Below, one piece after another: positions 18,293 through 27,928 of a stretch of DNA of 39,169 bases. The DNA is taken from positions 1 to 39,169 of the forward strand of contig NPFB01000033.1 of assembly GCA_014084085.1 (NCBI GenBank). Direction: 5' to 3'. The DNA is from Hondaea fermentalgiana. Its lineage: Eukaryota > Sar > Bigyra > Thraustochytrida > Thraustochytriidae. A model generated the notes under the pieces. The model did no database searches, was not told the DNA's origin, and was given only the letters and a program-made list of their open reading frames with translations. A program made the translations under genes and the position numbers. Position 1 is the stretch's first letter. Each line of letters opens with the position of its first letter.

Positions 18293-19750
18293 GGCTTGTC
18301 GCAGCTGACGGTCGCGGCATCTTCTGTTGGCAGCGAGGATCGCGTGCGGCCAATCAGATGGCCTCGGGCGACTACAGCAAAGCTTCAACTCAAGGCAGTT
18401 AGCATCTGCAGCGTGGTTGGTCGGTTGGTCTGTCGGCGCGCGCTCCTCGTCTCCTCTTCGCTCGTGTTCGGACTCGGGCTCAAGCTTGTGCCGGCCTTCT
18501 CCGCGCAGAGAGAGAGAGAGAGACGGAGAGGTAAGAAGTACGCTAGTGAGCAAGCGAACGAACGAGCGAGCGAGCGAATGCCGCCCTCCACGTGCCAAGA
18601 AACGCGGGCCGCTGCGCTCGCAGAGGCCATGCGCAAAGCCCTCAGCGAGAGCCAGAATCCGCCCCTCGCGCAGCAGCAAATGGCGCAGCCAATTTTCTGT
18701 CGATGGGAAGAGGGACCGCATAGAGCGTACCGGCCTCGCCAGTATGCCGTTGCCGAGCTGCCTCGCGCTCGCAAATGATGGATCACTTTGCCAACCTGTC
18801 TTCGTAGCTGGGGAGGATGGAAACCCATGTCACATACGCAGCAGCAGCATTCTTCGGTAGTGCACTCGATGAGGCGTTCGCATCTGTGTTGAAGGTCTTA
18901 AAATAAGCTGTGCATTCTTAGCGCGTCAAGAAATTTGTATATGTAGAATACAGACTTGCAAAGTCTCGCGAGCAATGACTTCAAAGATGGTTGATAATCG
19001 ACCACACGCGGTTTCTGGCGCACATGATCAGAGTGCAATGCCCAATTCATTCCATGAGACGGCCAGAAACCTGCAAAAGCATCATAAAGCAACCGGGGCC
19101 GAGTTTCGCTCGCTTGGATATAAGATTTCTACGAATGCTGCTGCTCACACACCAGAAAAGAACAGAAATTTAAATTTGAAGGGGAATGTCCCTGAGTTCA
19201 GTTGATGACTTTGGATCTACGCGACCAATGATGAGCCAAACAGTCGTTGACTTAAAAATCTTCTCTGCGCATTACATACGCTTGCTTTCCATCTTTCCCT
19301 CTCACCCTCAGCCATGTGTGATCCACTGACCTAAAAATATTGCCGTGCAGGCTGCCAGTAATAAGCATCGACAATCATTGACTCGCTACGCTCACCATGC
19401 GCTTGGACGGCTGGCGGCTTCAATTCGAACGAACGGCTAACTATTCGAAAGCCTTCAGCCCTCAAAGATCGGTTGATCAAGTTGATCTGCGGCGCGCGAC
19501 TCATATTTGCGGAGACGTCGCAGGGTTATGCTTTGCCTCTATCAGGCTGTGCTGGCTCGTCTGTCTTACTGGCGAGATCTGATCATGTTCGACTGAGGCA
19601 TTTCGCTGCATTCCAAGCCAGCGTATCTGCGTTGATTTCGCCTCTGTCCAATGTTGAAGTTGGATGGCCGAAAGTCTGGTCGACAACGTCACCTGTCGGT
19701 CAATGCGCTCACTGTCAATGCAAGATTAGATTATTAAAGTAATTGGTGCC

Positions 19751-19835
19751 GCGCAGCGCAGGGCAGCACAGCGCACCACAGCACAGCACTGCGCAGCACT
19801 ACGCAGCACTACGCAGCACAGGGCATCGCAGCGCG
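19751..19835 (+). repeat. 5-bp (GCGCA/GCACA/GCACT) array
   Basis: Seventeen in-phase 5-bp units; CA occupies positions 4-5 in most units and the first three bases vary. Intergenic, about 675 bp upstream of the kinase-like gene. Confidence 0.85.
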
Positions 19836-20509
19836 GTGCGCTGTCCTGTCTGAGCTTCCTTCCCTACGTTTCCCATCGCTGCTGCAGACGAGTACATTCG
19901 ACGGGCGCGGATGGCCGCGTCGCCAGCCTGCGCCACCCCACCACACACCTGGCATCCGCGCCTGGCATGGCAAGGGGGTCTCTAGTAGGTGATCATAGAC
20001 AGCAGCCACGCATTTCAAGGTCTGACTAGCAGCTCACTGAGGGGTCACCTTCACCGGACAGTTGTCCAATCACCAGACTCTCGTCCCAAGCATTCCACTG
20101 TCCAGTCCGTTGTAATGGCTAGTTGCAGATCGCATTGAAACCTGCGACGCGCCTGGCCACGGACGCTTACCTGGAAATCAGCTAGTGCAGAGTCAGCTGC
20201 TGCGACTGTCTGGTCGCCCGTTTTAACGAGCTGATCCTTCGGAGGCAGCGCCTAACTGCAGGGCCGTCCAGGCTACCCCAAAGGACACACAATACTCTCA
20301 AATTGCTTCCCCTGGTTGCTTGAAAAAGCCTGGTTGCTGCTGACGCTGACCTGGTGGCATAGAAATTGGTCAAGTTTCCCGCGTAGGAATCGCGTCTCAC
20401 GCTGGTGAGCTGAGAAGGCAGCGCGAACTGATAGTTCACTGACCAGTCGCGATGCAACATCGGGCTTTGTCGAGCGAGACAATCCAAGGCAACTGAAAGG
20501 AAGGAAGAG

Positions 20510-21508
20510 ATGAGCTTTGACGAGGACAAGCAAACCGCAAACGCATTGGAGTCCACGTTTCATGGAGAAGACTCGTGTACAGCGCCAAGAGGACACGCGC
20601 CAGCGCCGCGCCAGCGCCAACGCCTCAGGTGCCGCCGAGACCGACCCTTGCTCGCGTGCGCACAAGCAAGCAAGAAAACAAGCATGATTTGCTCGCCGAA
20701 AGTGAAAATATCGCGCGTCTTCCGTGCCGATGTCTTCGACGGCGGCGCAGAGTACGGTATTGTGAAGGGACCGCTTTCCGTGAAGGCCTACCGCGAGAAC
20801 TCCAAGCGAGTAGCCGAGTACGTTGCTGCCGAGGTGAACGCATTACGCTCTCTCAGGAATTCTCCCTTTGTCGTTGCACTCGTGTTTGAGAATTCGAGCG
20901 CCAGGCTTCCGCGACTTGGAACCGAGCACTGCGAACGTGGTGATCTATACTCACTGATTCAAGAAGAAGGCCCCTTTACAGAAATGGAAGTGAGACTCGT
21001 GGCGTCCCAACTTGTACTCGCCCTCGATCACCTCGCACAGCACGACATTGTGCATGGGGACATCAAGCCAGAGCATATCGGGCTCACCCTGGGAAATCAC
21101 CTGAAACTCATCGATTTTTCGCGATCCAAAATGCTTGAGGGAGCCGCAAGCGTCCTGCACTCGTCAGGAACTCTTCCCTATGCGAGCCCCGAGGTCTTGG
21201 AAACTCGCCAATGCACACGCGCTAGTGACTGGTTTGCGGTGGGTGTCGTTGTTTTTGAAATGTTCTTTGGCACCTTGCCTTTCATGGGTAAGACGGACGA
21301 GGAAACGGCGCGACGTGTGTGCTCGGAGCGTCTGCGCTTTCCAGCTGGTTCAAGCTGCACCAAGGACATACGTTGTTTCATCACCCACTGCCTGGAGAAA
21401 AAGCCGCAGCAACGACTCTCCACGCTCTCCAAATGCCACGACCACGATTTTTTCAACAATGTGGACTGGACCCAGGTTCACGAAGAAGCCAAAGCGCTCG
21501 AGTCCTGA
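20510..21508 (+). CDS. AGC-type protein kinase-like protein, possible pseudokinase
   Basis: 332 residues. The kinase fold is clear from about residue 65: VKAY with the ATP lysine K92, the helix-C glutamate E108, IVHGDIKPEHIGL (catalytic D184), LIDFSRSK (D202), GTLPYASPEVL, ASDWFAVGVVVFEMFFGTLPF and QRLS. The C-terminal HDFFNNVDWTQV resembles the end of AGC kinase domains such as PKA. Departures: the glycine-rich loop has no recognisable GxGxxG, HRD is HGD, the metal-binding Asn of KPEN is His, and DFG is DFS. Loss of the Asn with a degraded loop suggests weak or absent catalysis, but the Lys, both Asp and the APE-like motif remain, so activity is not excluded. Residues 1-58 are basic and unconserved in appearance; Met59 is an alternative start. 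The substrate is unknown. Confidence 0.8.
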   Translation: MSFDEDKQTANALESTFHGEDSCTAPRGHAPAPRQRQRLRCRRDRPLLACAQASKKTSMICSPKVKISRVFRADVFDGGAEYGIVKGPLSVKAYRENSKRVAEYVAAEVNALRSLRNSPFVVALVFENSSARLPRLGTEHCERGDLYSLIQEEGPFTEMEVRLVASQLVLALDHLAQHDIVHGDIKPEHIGLTLGNHLKLIDFSRSKMLEGAASVLHSSGTLPYASPEVLETRQCTRASDWFAVGVVVFEMFFGTLPFMGKTDEETARRVCSERLRFPAGSSCTKDIRCFITHCLEKKPQQRLSTLSKCHDHDFFNNVDWTQVHEEAKALES

Positions 21509-21957
21509 TCATCAGACGTTCAACGTATGCACTGCACTGTCGATGTCTGCGACTAAAGTATGTCGTACACTATACCAGTTTGGTAATCATTTACTACCCC
21601 TCACAAAGGGCCTTCGCTTGCTCATTCTCCACATGCTTTTTGTTTCTTTTGTTTCCTTATTCTGTGCAATCGATTTTGCACGACCGATCCCTCACCGAAA
21701 AATGTTTCGCCGACCATGCCGTCACATGTCAATGTATTGTGCGTGCTCCCTCGTGTACATTGATGATGCGAGTGAGCACAGTGAAGCCTTTAAGTTGCCC
21801 GTTGGGGTGGTGCGGGCAACTTAGGGGAACAGTCAGGAGCACACCACTATGAAACTGTCATTGTCATTCTTAACAGCAAGTTAGAGTGAGAGAGGCTATG
21901 GCGAGGCGATGGGTTGTATGTTTGATGACATGAAGCATTGACCAGAGAGAGGGGGCA

Positions 21958-21981
21958 GGGGGGGGGGGGGGGGGGGGGGGG
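21958..21981 (+). repeat. Poly-G tract (24 G)
   Basis: Uninterrupted run of 24 G in an intergenic region. It could fold as a G-quadruplex, and its exact length may be a sequencing artefact. Confidence 0.9.
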
Positions 21982-22075
21982 AGGCACAAGTCCGTCAGCA
22001 TTGCATGCTAGTTTTCCCCAAAAGACATCCGCAGCCATTGCAAATCGCAAATTGCAAACCTCAAACCCACCTTTT

Positions 22076-22131
22076 TGCTTGCTTGTTTGCTTGCCTGCCT
22101 GCCTGCCTGCTTGCCTGCCTGCCTGTGACTT
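22076..22131 (+). repeat. (CTTG/CCTG)n tetranucleotide array
   Basis: About thirteen 4-bp units mixing CTTG, TTTG and CCTG. The same family of words forms the gap-associated tract at 27405-27456. Confidence 0.88.
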
Positions 22132-22308
22132 GCAGACGCATGCGCGAGGAGCTGCGAGTAAGATGACAGCGTCTCAGACAGAAAATGCAAAAGCGTTGCA
22201 GATTTGTCAAGACCACTGTCACACAATGAAGCGTCTACGTTTCCGAAAACTGAGAATCATGATTCGCATAAGAACAGGCGTTCAGTACGCCGTACGCCTG
22301 TCAAATCC

Positions 22309-22761
22309 ATGCAAGGCCTAGAACCCGAGCTTCATCAAACTTCGCAAGAGCATTTAAACTCGACTTTTTCTCTGCTCGAACGAGACTACCACTTCCAAAC
22401 AAAGGTTGTAAAAATATCCTGGGACGCACAATCCAAAGGCGCTATAAATGTGCCACAACTTTTGTGGAAGAGGCCGTATCGGAAGCGGCTTCATGCAAAG
22501 CTAGTTATCCCAGCTTATCCACCTTCTGCGCCACAATTCGCTTACACAATTGTCAAAATAAGTTTGCCATGTTTACAAAGAAATCTCATTTTGTCGTCCA
22601 TTCCATATTGTACTTCTTGCCGGTCGTCCGCTCTTTTTTCCTTTGGGTCGTGCTTCTTTGTCCTTGATAGCAGACTCGGTGATGATGTCTTTCTTTCATG
22701 TGTCGCGAGTGGTTATACGATGGTATGGGTTCCTGGAGTGCCACATTCTCACTACTACTAG
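22309..22761 (+). CDS. Uncertain 150-codon open frame
   Basis: The frame is open from about 22162 and has its first ATG at 22309, in DNA of fairly low GC where such length is less expected by chance. The product would be 150 residues, with HLNSTFSLLERDYHFQTKVV near the start and a Cys/Ser/Phe-rich C-terminal half. Codon third positions are not C/G-biased, unlike the known genes, and I recognise no domain. It lies 160 bp upstream of NSUN5 on the same strand, so it may only be part of that gene's upstream region. Treat as doubtful. Confidence 0.18.
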   Translation: MQGLEPELHQTSQEHLNSTFSLLERDYHFQTKVVKISWDAQSKGAINVPQLLWKRPYRKRLHAKLVIPAYPPSAPQFAYTIVKISLPCLQRNLILSSIPYCTSCRSSALFSFGSCFFVLDSRLGDDVFLSCVASGYTMVWVPGVPHSHYY

Positions 22762-22921
22762 GCCTAGGCTATTTACTATACTCAGGCTGGACTCACACTG
22801 GCAGTCAGTGCCCGCAAAACCAGTGGTCGCTTGCCAGCATCATCTCTCTCTCGATCGATCGGACGCAAGCATCAAGCAAGCGAATAAGGTGCGCGCGCGC
22901 GCAGACGCAGGGACAGGATAA

Positions 22922-24454
22922 ATGTACCGCGATGCCTCCCGCGTCATGGAGCAGCTCCTGCTGCAGCAGGGTACTCGGGGTGCGAAGCGTGATGCTGCAA
23001 GCATCGCTGGACCCGGAGCATCCTCGCGCAAGCGCGCGCGAAAACAACCCGTGGCCAAGGTAGGTCTTAAGGCCCTTGCGCTAGGCAACAACATCAAAAA
23101 CAAGACCAAGACCTATGCTGTGGTCTGCGAGACACTCAAATACCGCGATACCCTTGACGCCGTTCTTCGCGGCGCCAAACTTGCGCCCTCGCAGCTCGCC
23201 CGAAGCACCGGGCTCCTATATGTCATGCTCTACGACCATCTTTTTGGCAAGGGCATCAAAGGCGGCGGAGCTGTCAAGCGTGCCATTATTGAACAGGATA
23301 AAGCACTGCGTACGTCTCTGGCTGAGATTATGCGCGAGAAGGGAGCAAAGGCACCGGAAGACCTTCTTCCAGCCCACATTCGTGACGCCCCGAAGTTTCC
23401 GCGTTACGCCCGTGTCAACGAAATTGTAGCGTCTGTCGCAAGTGTACGCGCTACACTCGCGGGCGCCCAGGACGAGAAGTCGACGTCGCGTAAAGCGCTC
23501 ACCCTTGAACAAGATGCGCACATTCCCAGCCTCCTACGATTCCCTCATGGAACCGATCTCCACGACCATACGCTCGTCAACAGCGGCAAAATCATTTTGC
23601 AAGATAAGGCAAGCTGCCTCCCTGCCGAGGCGATCCGTCTTGCCTGTGCAAGATTTCGCCAAAACGGCGCAATACCTTTCGATGCACTTGATGCGACAGC
23701 TGCACCAGGTAACAAAACGAGCCAGCTTGCTGCCAATGGTTTTCGTCGTGTCTTTGCGTTCGACAAAAGTTCCCGCCGCCTCGATCTCCTTCAACGCCGC
23801 ATGAAGCAGGCGCACGCGGATGGGATCGTCACGGCGACATGTCAGGACTTCTTGAGTGTCGAGCCCTCTGACAAGGAGCTCGCGGATGTTCGCGTGATTT
23901 TACTTGATCCAAGCTGTTCGGGGTCCGGCATGGTTGGCAGGGTCGACCATCTTCTCGACGCCGCCGAAAGCGATCCTGACGCCGAAGAAAATGACGCCAC
24001 TCAGACAGACCGTCTTGAAAACCTTGCGAGCTTTCAACTCGAGTGCCTGGAGCACGCCATGTCCTTTCCACAGGTGGAGTGCATTTCCTACTCGACGTGC
24101 TCCGTGCATAGCGTCGAGAACGAGGGCGTAGTTGCTGCGGCGCTTAAGGCCCATCCAGACTTTGTTCTCACGCGGGCGCTTCCATCCTGGCCGACGCGTG
24201 GCGTTGCGAGTGAGGGTCTATCTGCGCAGGACGCTGCCATGCTCGTGCGTGCAGATCCGGCCAAGGACGAAACTTCAGGGTTCTTTGTAGCGCTTTTTCT
24301 TCGAAAGAATTCGACACTTGCCACCTTGGACGATGCCGAAGTGAAACGCCGCAAGAAAAAGAATCTTGCGCGAAAACGTTGGCGCAAACAGGCACGATCT
24401 ACCACAGCTACGGTCGACGCAACTGCAGAAACAAACGGAACAGCCTCATCTTAG
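22922..24454 (+). CDS. NSUN5: rRNA (cytosine-C5) methyltransferase, NSUN5/Rcm1 type
   Basis: 510 residues. NSUN5/Rcm1 uses S-adenosylmethionine to make one m5C in large-subunit rRNA, in the nucleolus. The N-terminal part shows the NSUN5-specific block KTYAVVCETLKYRDTLDAVL and LLYVMLYDHLFGKGIKGGG (about 63-116). The Rossmann methyltransferase core carries LILQDRASC-like IILQDKASCLPA (224-235), the SAM motif DATAAPGNKTS (257-267), DPSCSGSGM (329-337) and YSTCS (390-394), providing the two cysteines C332 and C393 used by the family for catalysis and product release. The C-terminus ends in a basic RRKKKNLARKRWRK segment, likely nucleolar targeting. The ATG at 22922 leaves a ~60-residue basic extension before homology; Met9 is an alternative. 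There is no intron. It converges on the coiled-coil gene, with 157 bp between stops. Confidence 0.94.
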   Translation: MYRDASRVMEQLLLQQGTRGAKRDAASIAGPGASSRKRARKQPVAKVGLKALALGNNIKNKTKTYAVVCETLKYRDTLDAVLRGAKLAPSQLARSTGLLYVMLYDHLFGKGIKGGGAVKRAIIEQDKALRTSLAEIMREKGAKAPEDLLPAHIRDAPKFPRYARVNEIVASVASVRATLAGAQDEKSTSRKALTLEQDAHIPSLLRFPHGTDLHDHTLVNSGKIILQDKASCLPAEAIRLACARFRQNGAIPFDALDATAAPGNKTSQLAANGFRRVFAFDKSSRRLDLLQRRMKQAHADGIVTATCQDFLSVEPSDKELADVRVILLDPSCSGSGMVGRVDHLLDAAESDPDAEENDATQTDRLENLASFQLECLEHAMSFPQVECISYSTCSVHSVENEGVVAAALKAHPDFVLTRALPSWPTRGVASEGLSAQDAAMLVRADPAKDETSGFFVALFLRKNSTLATLDDAEVKRRKKKNLARKRWRKQARSTTATVDATAETNGTASS

Positions 24455-24611
24455 GAAAATAACCGTGTGATTGATTCTCTTTTGTTGTTATTTGGTTTAT
24501 TTTATCGGTATTCATGTCAGTCAGTACGAGTGGTATTGAGATTTTACAAGCTTCGAAATGAATGTCTGGCGATGAAATCGGCGCCCTTTTTTTTAGAAGA
24601 AAAAATGCAGG

Positions 24612-27071
24612 TCATCTCTTGTTCTTTGTCATTGTTTTCGTGACCCCGCCTCCTTCAATGCGAGCTTCTGTCCTATGAGGTCCAGACTGGAGAGCGCGGA
24701 CTGCGCGATGTCCAAATACAATTTGTCTTTTCCCAGCCGCTTGCTTTTCTGCAGCAACACGACTGGCGCTCCGAGTCCTTTGCATCGACTTTTTTCGTTG
24801 ACTGGGGTCATCAATGGTCCCGACAACGCCTTTCTGAGGCCCGTCCATGCACTCTGTGTCGTCTGGAGCAGTCACTTCGGTCAAAAGGGCCTGAAGCCGA
24901 CTCGAAGGCGCAGTTCGTGGTCGCTGCTGCGTGTTATGATTCGAAGCAGGAGTGTCCCAAAGGGCTTGCAGCTTTGCTGGGTCCGCGAGGCAGACAAGCG
25001 CCACGTCGAGTTGATTTGTGGGGCTCGATCGAGGCAAGAGCTTTTCCGTTCGCACCCGCGCGCGCTGCAGATTGTCCGTCAATGCGAGCATGACTCGATC
25101 CTTCTCACGCAAAGCAGAGCGCAAAGCTTCACAGTCCGCCTTGCTATTTTCGAGCTTGCTGTTCAGATGAGAAAATTTGCGCTCGGACCGTCCAGCACGA
25201 ATACTCACCTCATCCAAGGCTTGTCGATGCTTGCGCAGGACCTCGGCCCACTTGGATTCAAGCGGGGCAAGACGGGCAAGCTCCGCATTCACAGCTCGTT
25301 GCACAGCAATTCGATTCCGCGCCTCAAACTCTTTGCGTAGACGTTTCTCCAGGTCTGTCTGCATTGTCTCGGCGCACTTGCGCCGAATCTCTTCGCGCAC
25401 CTCGCGCTCCAAGGTCTCCCGAAGCTCTTGCTCCATGCGCCCGCGCGGACGCTCCGTTTCCAGAAAGAAAACTTGATCCTCGACTACTTCGTTGTCTTTT
25501 GGGGTATTTTCCATGCCATCCTCGGGTTCTGCAGAGTCATTTGTCGCTATACGCGCTTGAGTCAGCCGTGACATGAACTGCGCAGCAGTCATTTGTCGGG
25601 ACGGAAGGGATTCGGGCGTCGCGTGCGAAGTCTTCGTCTCTTCATTTGCACTCTGCTCCAGTTGCGCAGCAGCCGTGCGAACCGCCTCTTCTCGCTCCCG
25701 CGCGTGAGCATCTCGTTCCATTCTGAGCTGCTCCTCGGCTTCCTGGCGCTGCACGTCGAGCTCGCGATACCGCTGCTGCAATTTCGCATACTCTTGCATG
25801 CCAAACTGAAGTTCTTTAACTTTGCCTGTCTCTACGTTCATCTTTTGCTGCCAAATGCCAACCTGTTCCAAATGTTGGTTGGCTTCCTCGTGCCTCAGCA
25901 TGCGCTCCTTTTCGAGGGAGGCCTCGCTTCGGCGCAAGTCGCACGTGAGCTCGATGTGCGCGGTCTTTAACTCAGCAAAATTTCTATGACTCTCCGCGAG
26001 CTCGTGGGAGAGCGTGTCAGCATTTTGTTCTGCAATACAGCGTGCGTCTCGCTCAAGACCCAAGTCCTGCTGACACATGGCGAGATCCTCACGGAAAACC
26101 TGGAGTACGGCCTCGGTGGATTCGAGCTTGGCCGCAAGACCATCTCTATCACTAGTGAGCGTTCCAACCTGAGCGTCAAGCTCCTTGATTTGTTCGTCAC
26201 GAGCTTCAACGTCTGCCTCGAGCTTTTCGACAGAGTCGAGTGCAACACGGAGCTGTTTCTGGAGAATGGCGATAAACATTTGAGCATTCGCGGTTTTACC
26301 CTCGAGCTCGCCGGCCTGACTTTCCAGCTGGTCACGGAGCGACGTGATCTCCTGAACGAGCTCCTTACAGCGTGCTTCCAGCTCTTTGAGCTTTGCATTT
26401 TTGGTGAGCATCGTATTGGACAGTGCCTGCGTCTTGCGGCGCTCCGCGCCAAGATTTTGTTCTAGCTCGCGGCGAATAAGACCGTGCTCGTGATGAAGTC
26501 GACTCGTTTCGCGACGATGCGAAGCCTCTAGCCTTTGTTGAAGTTGGCTACGCTCCTCGGTCTGTCTCTTCCGTTCAGTCGCGGCAAGGTCTGCGCCATG
26601 TCGCCGCGCGCGAGCAAGCTTGTCTTCATAGGATGCGCGAACGAAAGTAATATGCTCGCTCACAAGTTGCAGGCGTTCTGCAAGACATTGATCCCAAGCT
26701 TCGCTTGCTTCGCTTTGGACTTTGTCGAGCCCGGTACGAAAAAGTTGTGCTTTATCGTGAAGCGTCTCGTAAAATGCATCGTTCACCAGCTGCCCATGCA
26801 AAGCTGCAAGCTTGTAAATAAGCGGTGTCTCATTGCCGCGATTGTCATCATCGAAGACGCCATGGGCCAAGCTCATATTCTGCGCGACGGTTCGGGCATG
26901 GTCCTGAAGCTCGGCAATTCTTGCAAAGCACTGCTCGTCATGCGCAGCGTTTTCTAATACGACAGAGGCTGCGACGTTCCGCATTGCCTCGCTGGGCGCC
27001 TCGCAGTCACTCAAATCGGCACGAGCCCATATTTCGTGCACGCTTGTCGCACCTGCTTCGCTGCTTGGCAT
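24612..27071 (-). CDS. Large coiled-coil protein, unrecognised
   Basis: 819 residues, intronless. Most of residues ~100-490 and ~545-690 are long heptad-rich helices full of Glu, Arg, Gln and Leu (for example LKELEARCKELVQEITSLRD), predicted to dimerise. The two coils are separated by a Ser/Thr/Pro-containing linker at about 490-540. The last ~120 residues are basic and probably disordered, ending TKTMTKNKR. There is no membrane span or signal peptide. The N-terminal 60 residues are acidic, then a helical region with HDEQCFARIAELQDHARTV. The make-up recalls centrosomal, basal-body or cytoskeletal proteins, but I cannot name a family, and coiled coils give misleading similarity. It is head-to-head with the REEP-like gene across 857 bp that include an assembly gap. 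Confidence 0.85.
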   Translation of the reverse strand: MPSSEAGATSVHEIWARADLSDCEAPSEAMRNVAASVVLENAAHDEQCFARIAELQDHARTVAQNMSLAHGVFDDDNRGNETPLIYKLAALHGQLVNDAFYETLHDKAQLFRTGLDKVQSEASEAWDQCLAERLQLVSEHITFVRASYEDKLARARRHGADLAATERKRQTEERSQLQQRLEASHRRETSRLHHEHGLIRRELEQNLGAERRKTQALSNTMLTKNAKLKELEARCKELVQEITSLRDQLESQAGELEGKTANAQMFIAILQKQLRVALDSVEKLEADVEARDEQIKELDAQVGTLTSDRDGLAAKLESTEAVLQVFREDLAMCQQDLGLERDARCIAEQNADTLSHELAESHRNFAELKTAHIELTCDLRRSEASLEKERMLRHEEANQHLEQVGIWQQKMNVETGKVKELQFGMQEYAKLQQRYRELDVQRQEAEEQLRMERDAHAREREEAVRTAAAQLEQSANEETKTSHATPESLPSRQMTAAQFMSRLTQARIATNDSAEPEDGMENTPKDNEVVEDQVFFLETERPRGRMEQELRETLEREVREEIRRKCAETMQTDLEKRLRKEFEARNRIAVQRAVNAELARLAPLESKWAEVLRKHRQALDEVSIRAGRSERKFSHLNSKLENSKADCEALRSALREKDRVMLALTDNLQRARVRTEKLLPRSSPTNQLDVALVCLADPAKLQALWDTPASNHNTQQRPRTAPSSRLQALLTEVTAPDDTECMDGPQKGVVGTIDDPSQRKKSMQRTRSASRVAAEKQAAGKRQIVFGHRAVRALQSGPHRTEARIEGGGVTKTMTKNKR

Positions 27072-27403
27072 CTTGGCTAGTGCAACGACTCGAGGCCGCT
27101 CACCAGCTCATTCCTGGTGCAAGACAACCACCACCACCACGACCACCGCCCCTCTTCGAGATGAGGTCGGGCGTCAGCACGCACGCGCGCACGCAGGTTT
27201 AGTTAGGTCAAGTCTTGGCGCAGCTTTTGGCCCAAGTAGTTCTGCCCGAACGCGACTTTCTAGTTTACTTTCTCGCTCGGCGCCGGCCAGTCAGCTTGCG
27301 CGCGAAGTCACAGCGCGAGACCAGAGCCCGAGGTTCCTCAGGCCCCAAGCATGCAAGCGAGCCAGCCCTGCCGGTCGCTATCGCGCGCCGTCGAACGAAG
27401 CCG

Positions 27404-27404
<1 letters not shown>

Positions 27405-27456
<52 letters not shown>
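27405..27456 (+). repeat. (GCTT)n tetranucleotide tract, left of gap
   Basis: Thirteen perfect GCTT units run straight into the N block. No matching repeat appears on the right side, where sequence resumes as GC-rich DNA. Confidence 0.93.
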
Positions 27457-27556
27457 NNNNNNNNNNNNNNNNNNNNNNNNNNNNNNNNNNNNNNNNNNNN
27501 NNNNNNNNNNNNNNNNNNNNNNNNNNNNNNNNNNNNNNNNNNNNNNNNNNNNNNNN
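27457..27556. other. Assembly gap (100 N)
   Basis: Exactly 100 N, a placeholder for unknown length. It begins inside a perfect tetranucleotide repeat, so some of the missing DNA is probably more of that repeat. Confidence 0.97.
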
Positions 27557-27720
27557 CGCGCAGGCTCGCGCGGCCGCGACGCAGGGCCCGCGCAGCCGCG
27601 GCGCGCCGCGTCGAAGCGGTTCTGCATGTGCGAGGAGGAGGTCGCGCGAGCACGTGCCTTCGAAAATTCAAAACCATTTTCAAAACACCATCCGACGCGG
27701 CCTCGCAGACCCGACTCGAC

Positions 27721-27800
27721 GCGGCGCGACGCGACGCGACGCGACGGGACGCGACGGGACGCGACGCGGCGCGGCGAGACGGGACGCGACGCGACGCGAG
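27721..27800 (+). repeat. 5-bp (GCGAC/GGGAC) array
   Basis: Sixteen in-phase units, mostly GCGAC with GGGAC, GCGGC and GAGAC variants. It ends 128 bp before the REEP start codon, so it is in the promoter or 5' leader. Confidence 0.9.
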
Positions 27801-27928
27801 CCCGGGGTGGACGTGCAGGCGCAGGCGCTCCGCGCGAGGAGAGGGCGGCGGGGTCCATTCCTTGCTGCACGTTCATTTCGGCCCGGCGCGGCGAGGCGCG
27901 GCTCGAGGAGGCGCGCGCGGGAGGGAGG

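Larger units (their letters stand above)
16845..20509. other. Gene-poor region with 4- and 5-bp repeat arrays
   Basis: 3.7 kb with no recognised gene. Arrays: GCCAC-type at 17673-17740, CGCT at 18261-18292, GAGC/GAAC at about 18549-18578, and GCGCA/GCACT-type at 19751-19835. An AT-richer segment at 18900-19300 contains a 76-codon ATG frame (18975-19205) without codon bias or recognisable features. The last few hundred bases must contain the kinase-like gene's promoter. Confidence 0.55.
21509..22308. other. Intergenic region with poly-G and CTTG/CCTG repeats
   Basis: 3' flank of the kinase-like gene. It holds a 24-base G run (21958-21981) and a mixed CTTG/CCTG tetranucleotide array (about 22076-22131). 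No recognised gene. Confidence 0.65.
27072..27928. promoter_or_regulatory. Divergent region, coiled-coil gene / REEP gene, with gap
   Basis: Contains the start regions of both flanking genes. It includes a CCA/CGA repeat patch near 27128, the CTTG microsatellite (27405-27456), a 100-N gap (27457-27556), and a 5-bp GCGAC array (27721-27800). An open frame runs upstream from the REEP start through the gap, but it is repeat-derived and unlikely to be translated. True length is unknown because of the gap. Confidence 0.6.

Noticed and set aside
18975..19205. 76-codon ATG frame in an AT-richer patch
   Set aside because: Codon third positions show no bias like that of the known genes and nothing in the product is recognisable; not strong enough to list as a gene.
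9589..20509. Transposable element remnants
   Set aside because: I looked for reverse transcriptase, integrase or transposase motifs and for paired terminal repeats and saw none; the region is simple repeats and unique sequence.
27215..27928. N-terminal extension of the REEP-like gene across the gap
   Set aside because: It is encoded by repeats and N, and family proteins start where the ATG at 27929 lies.
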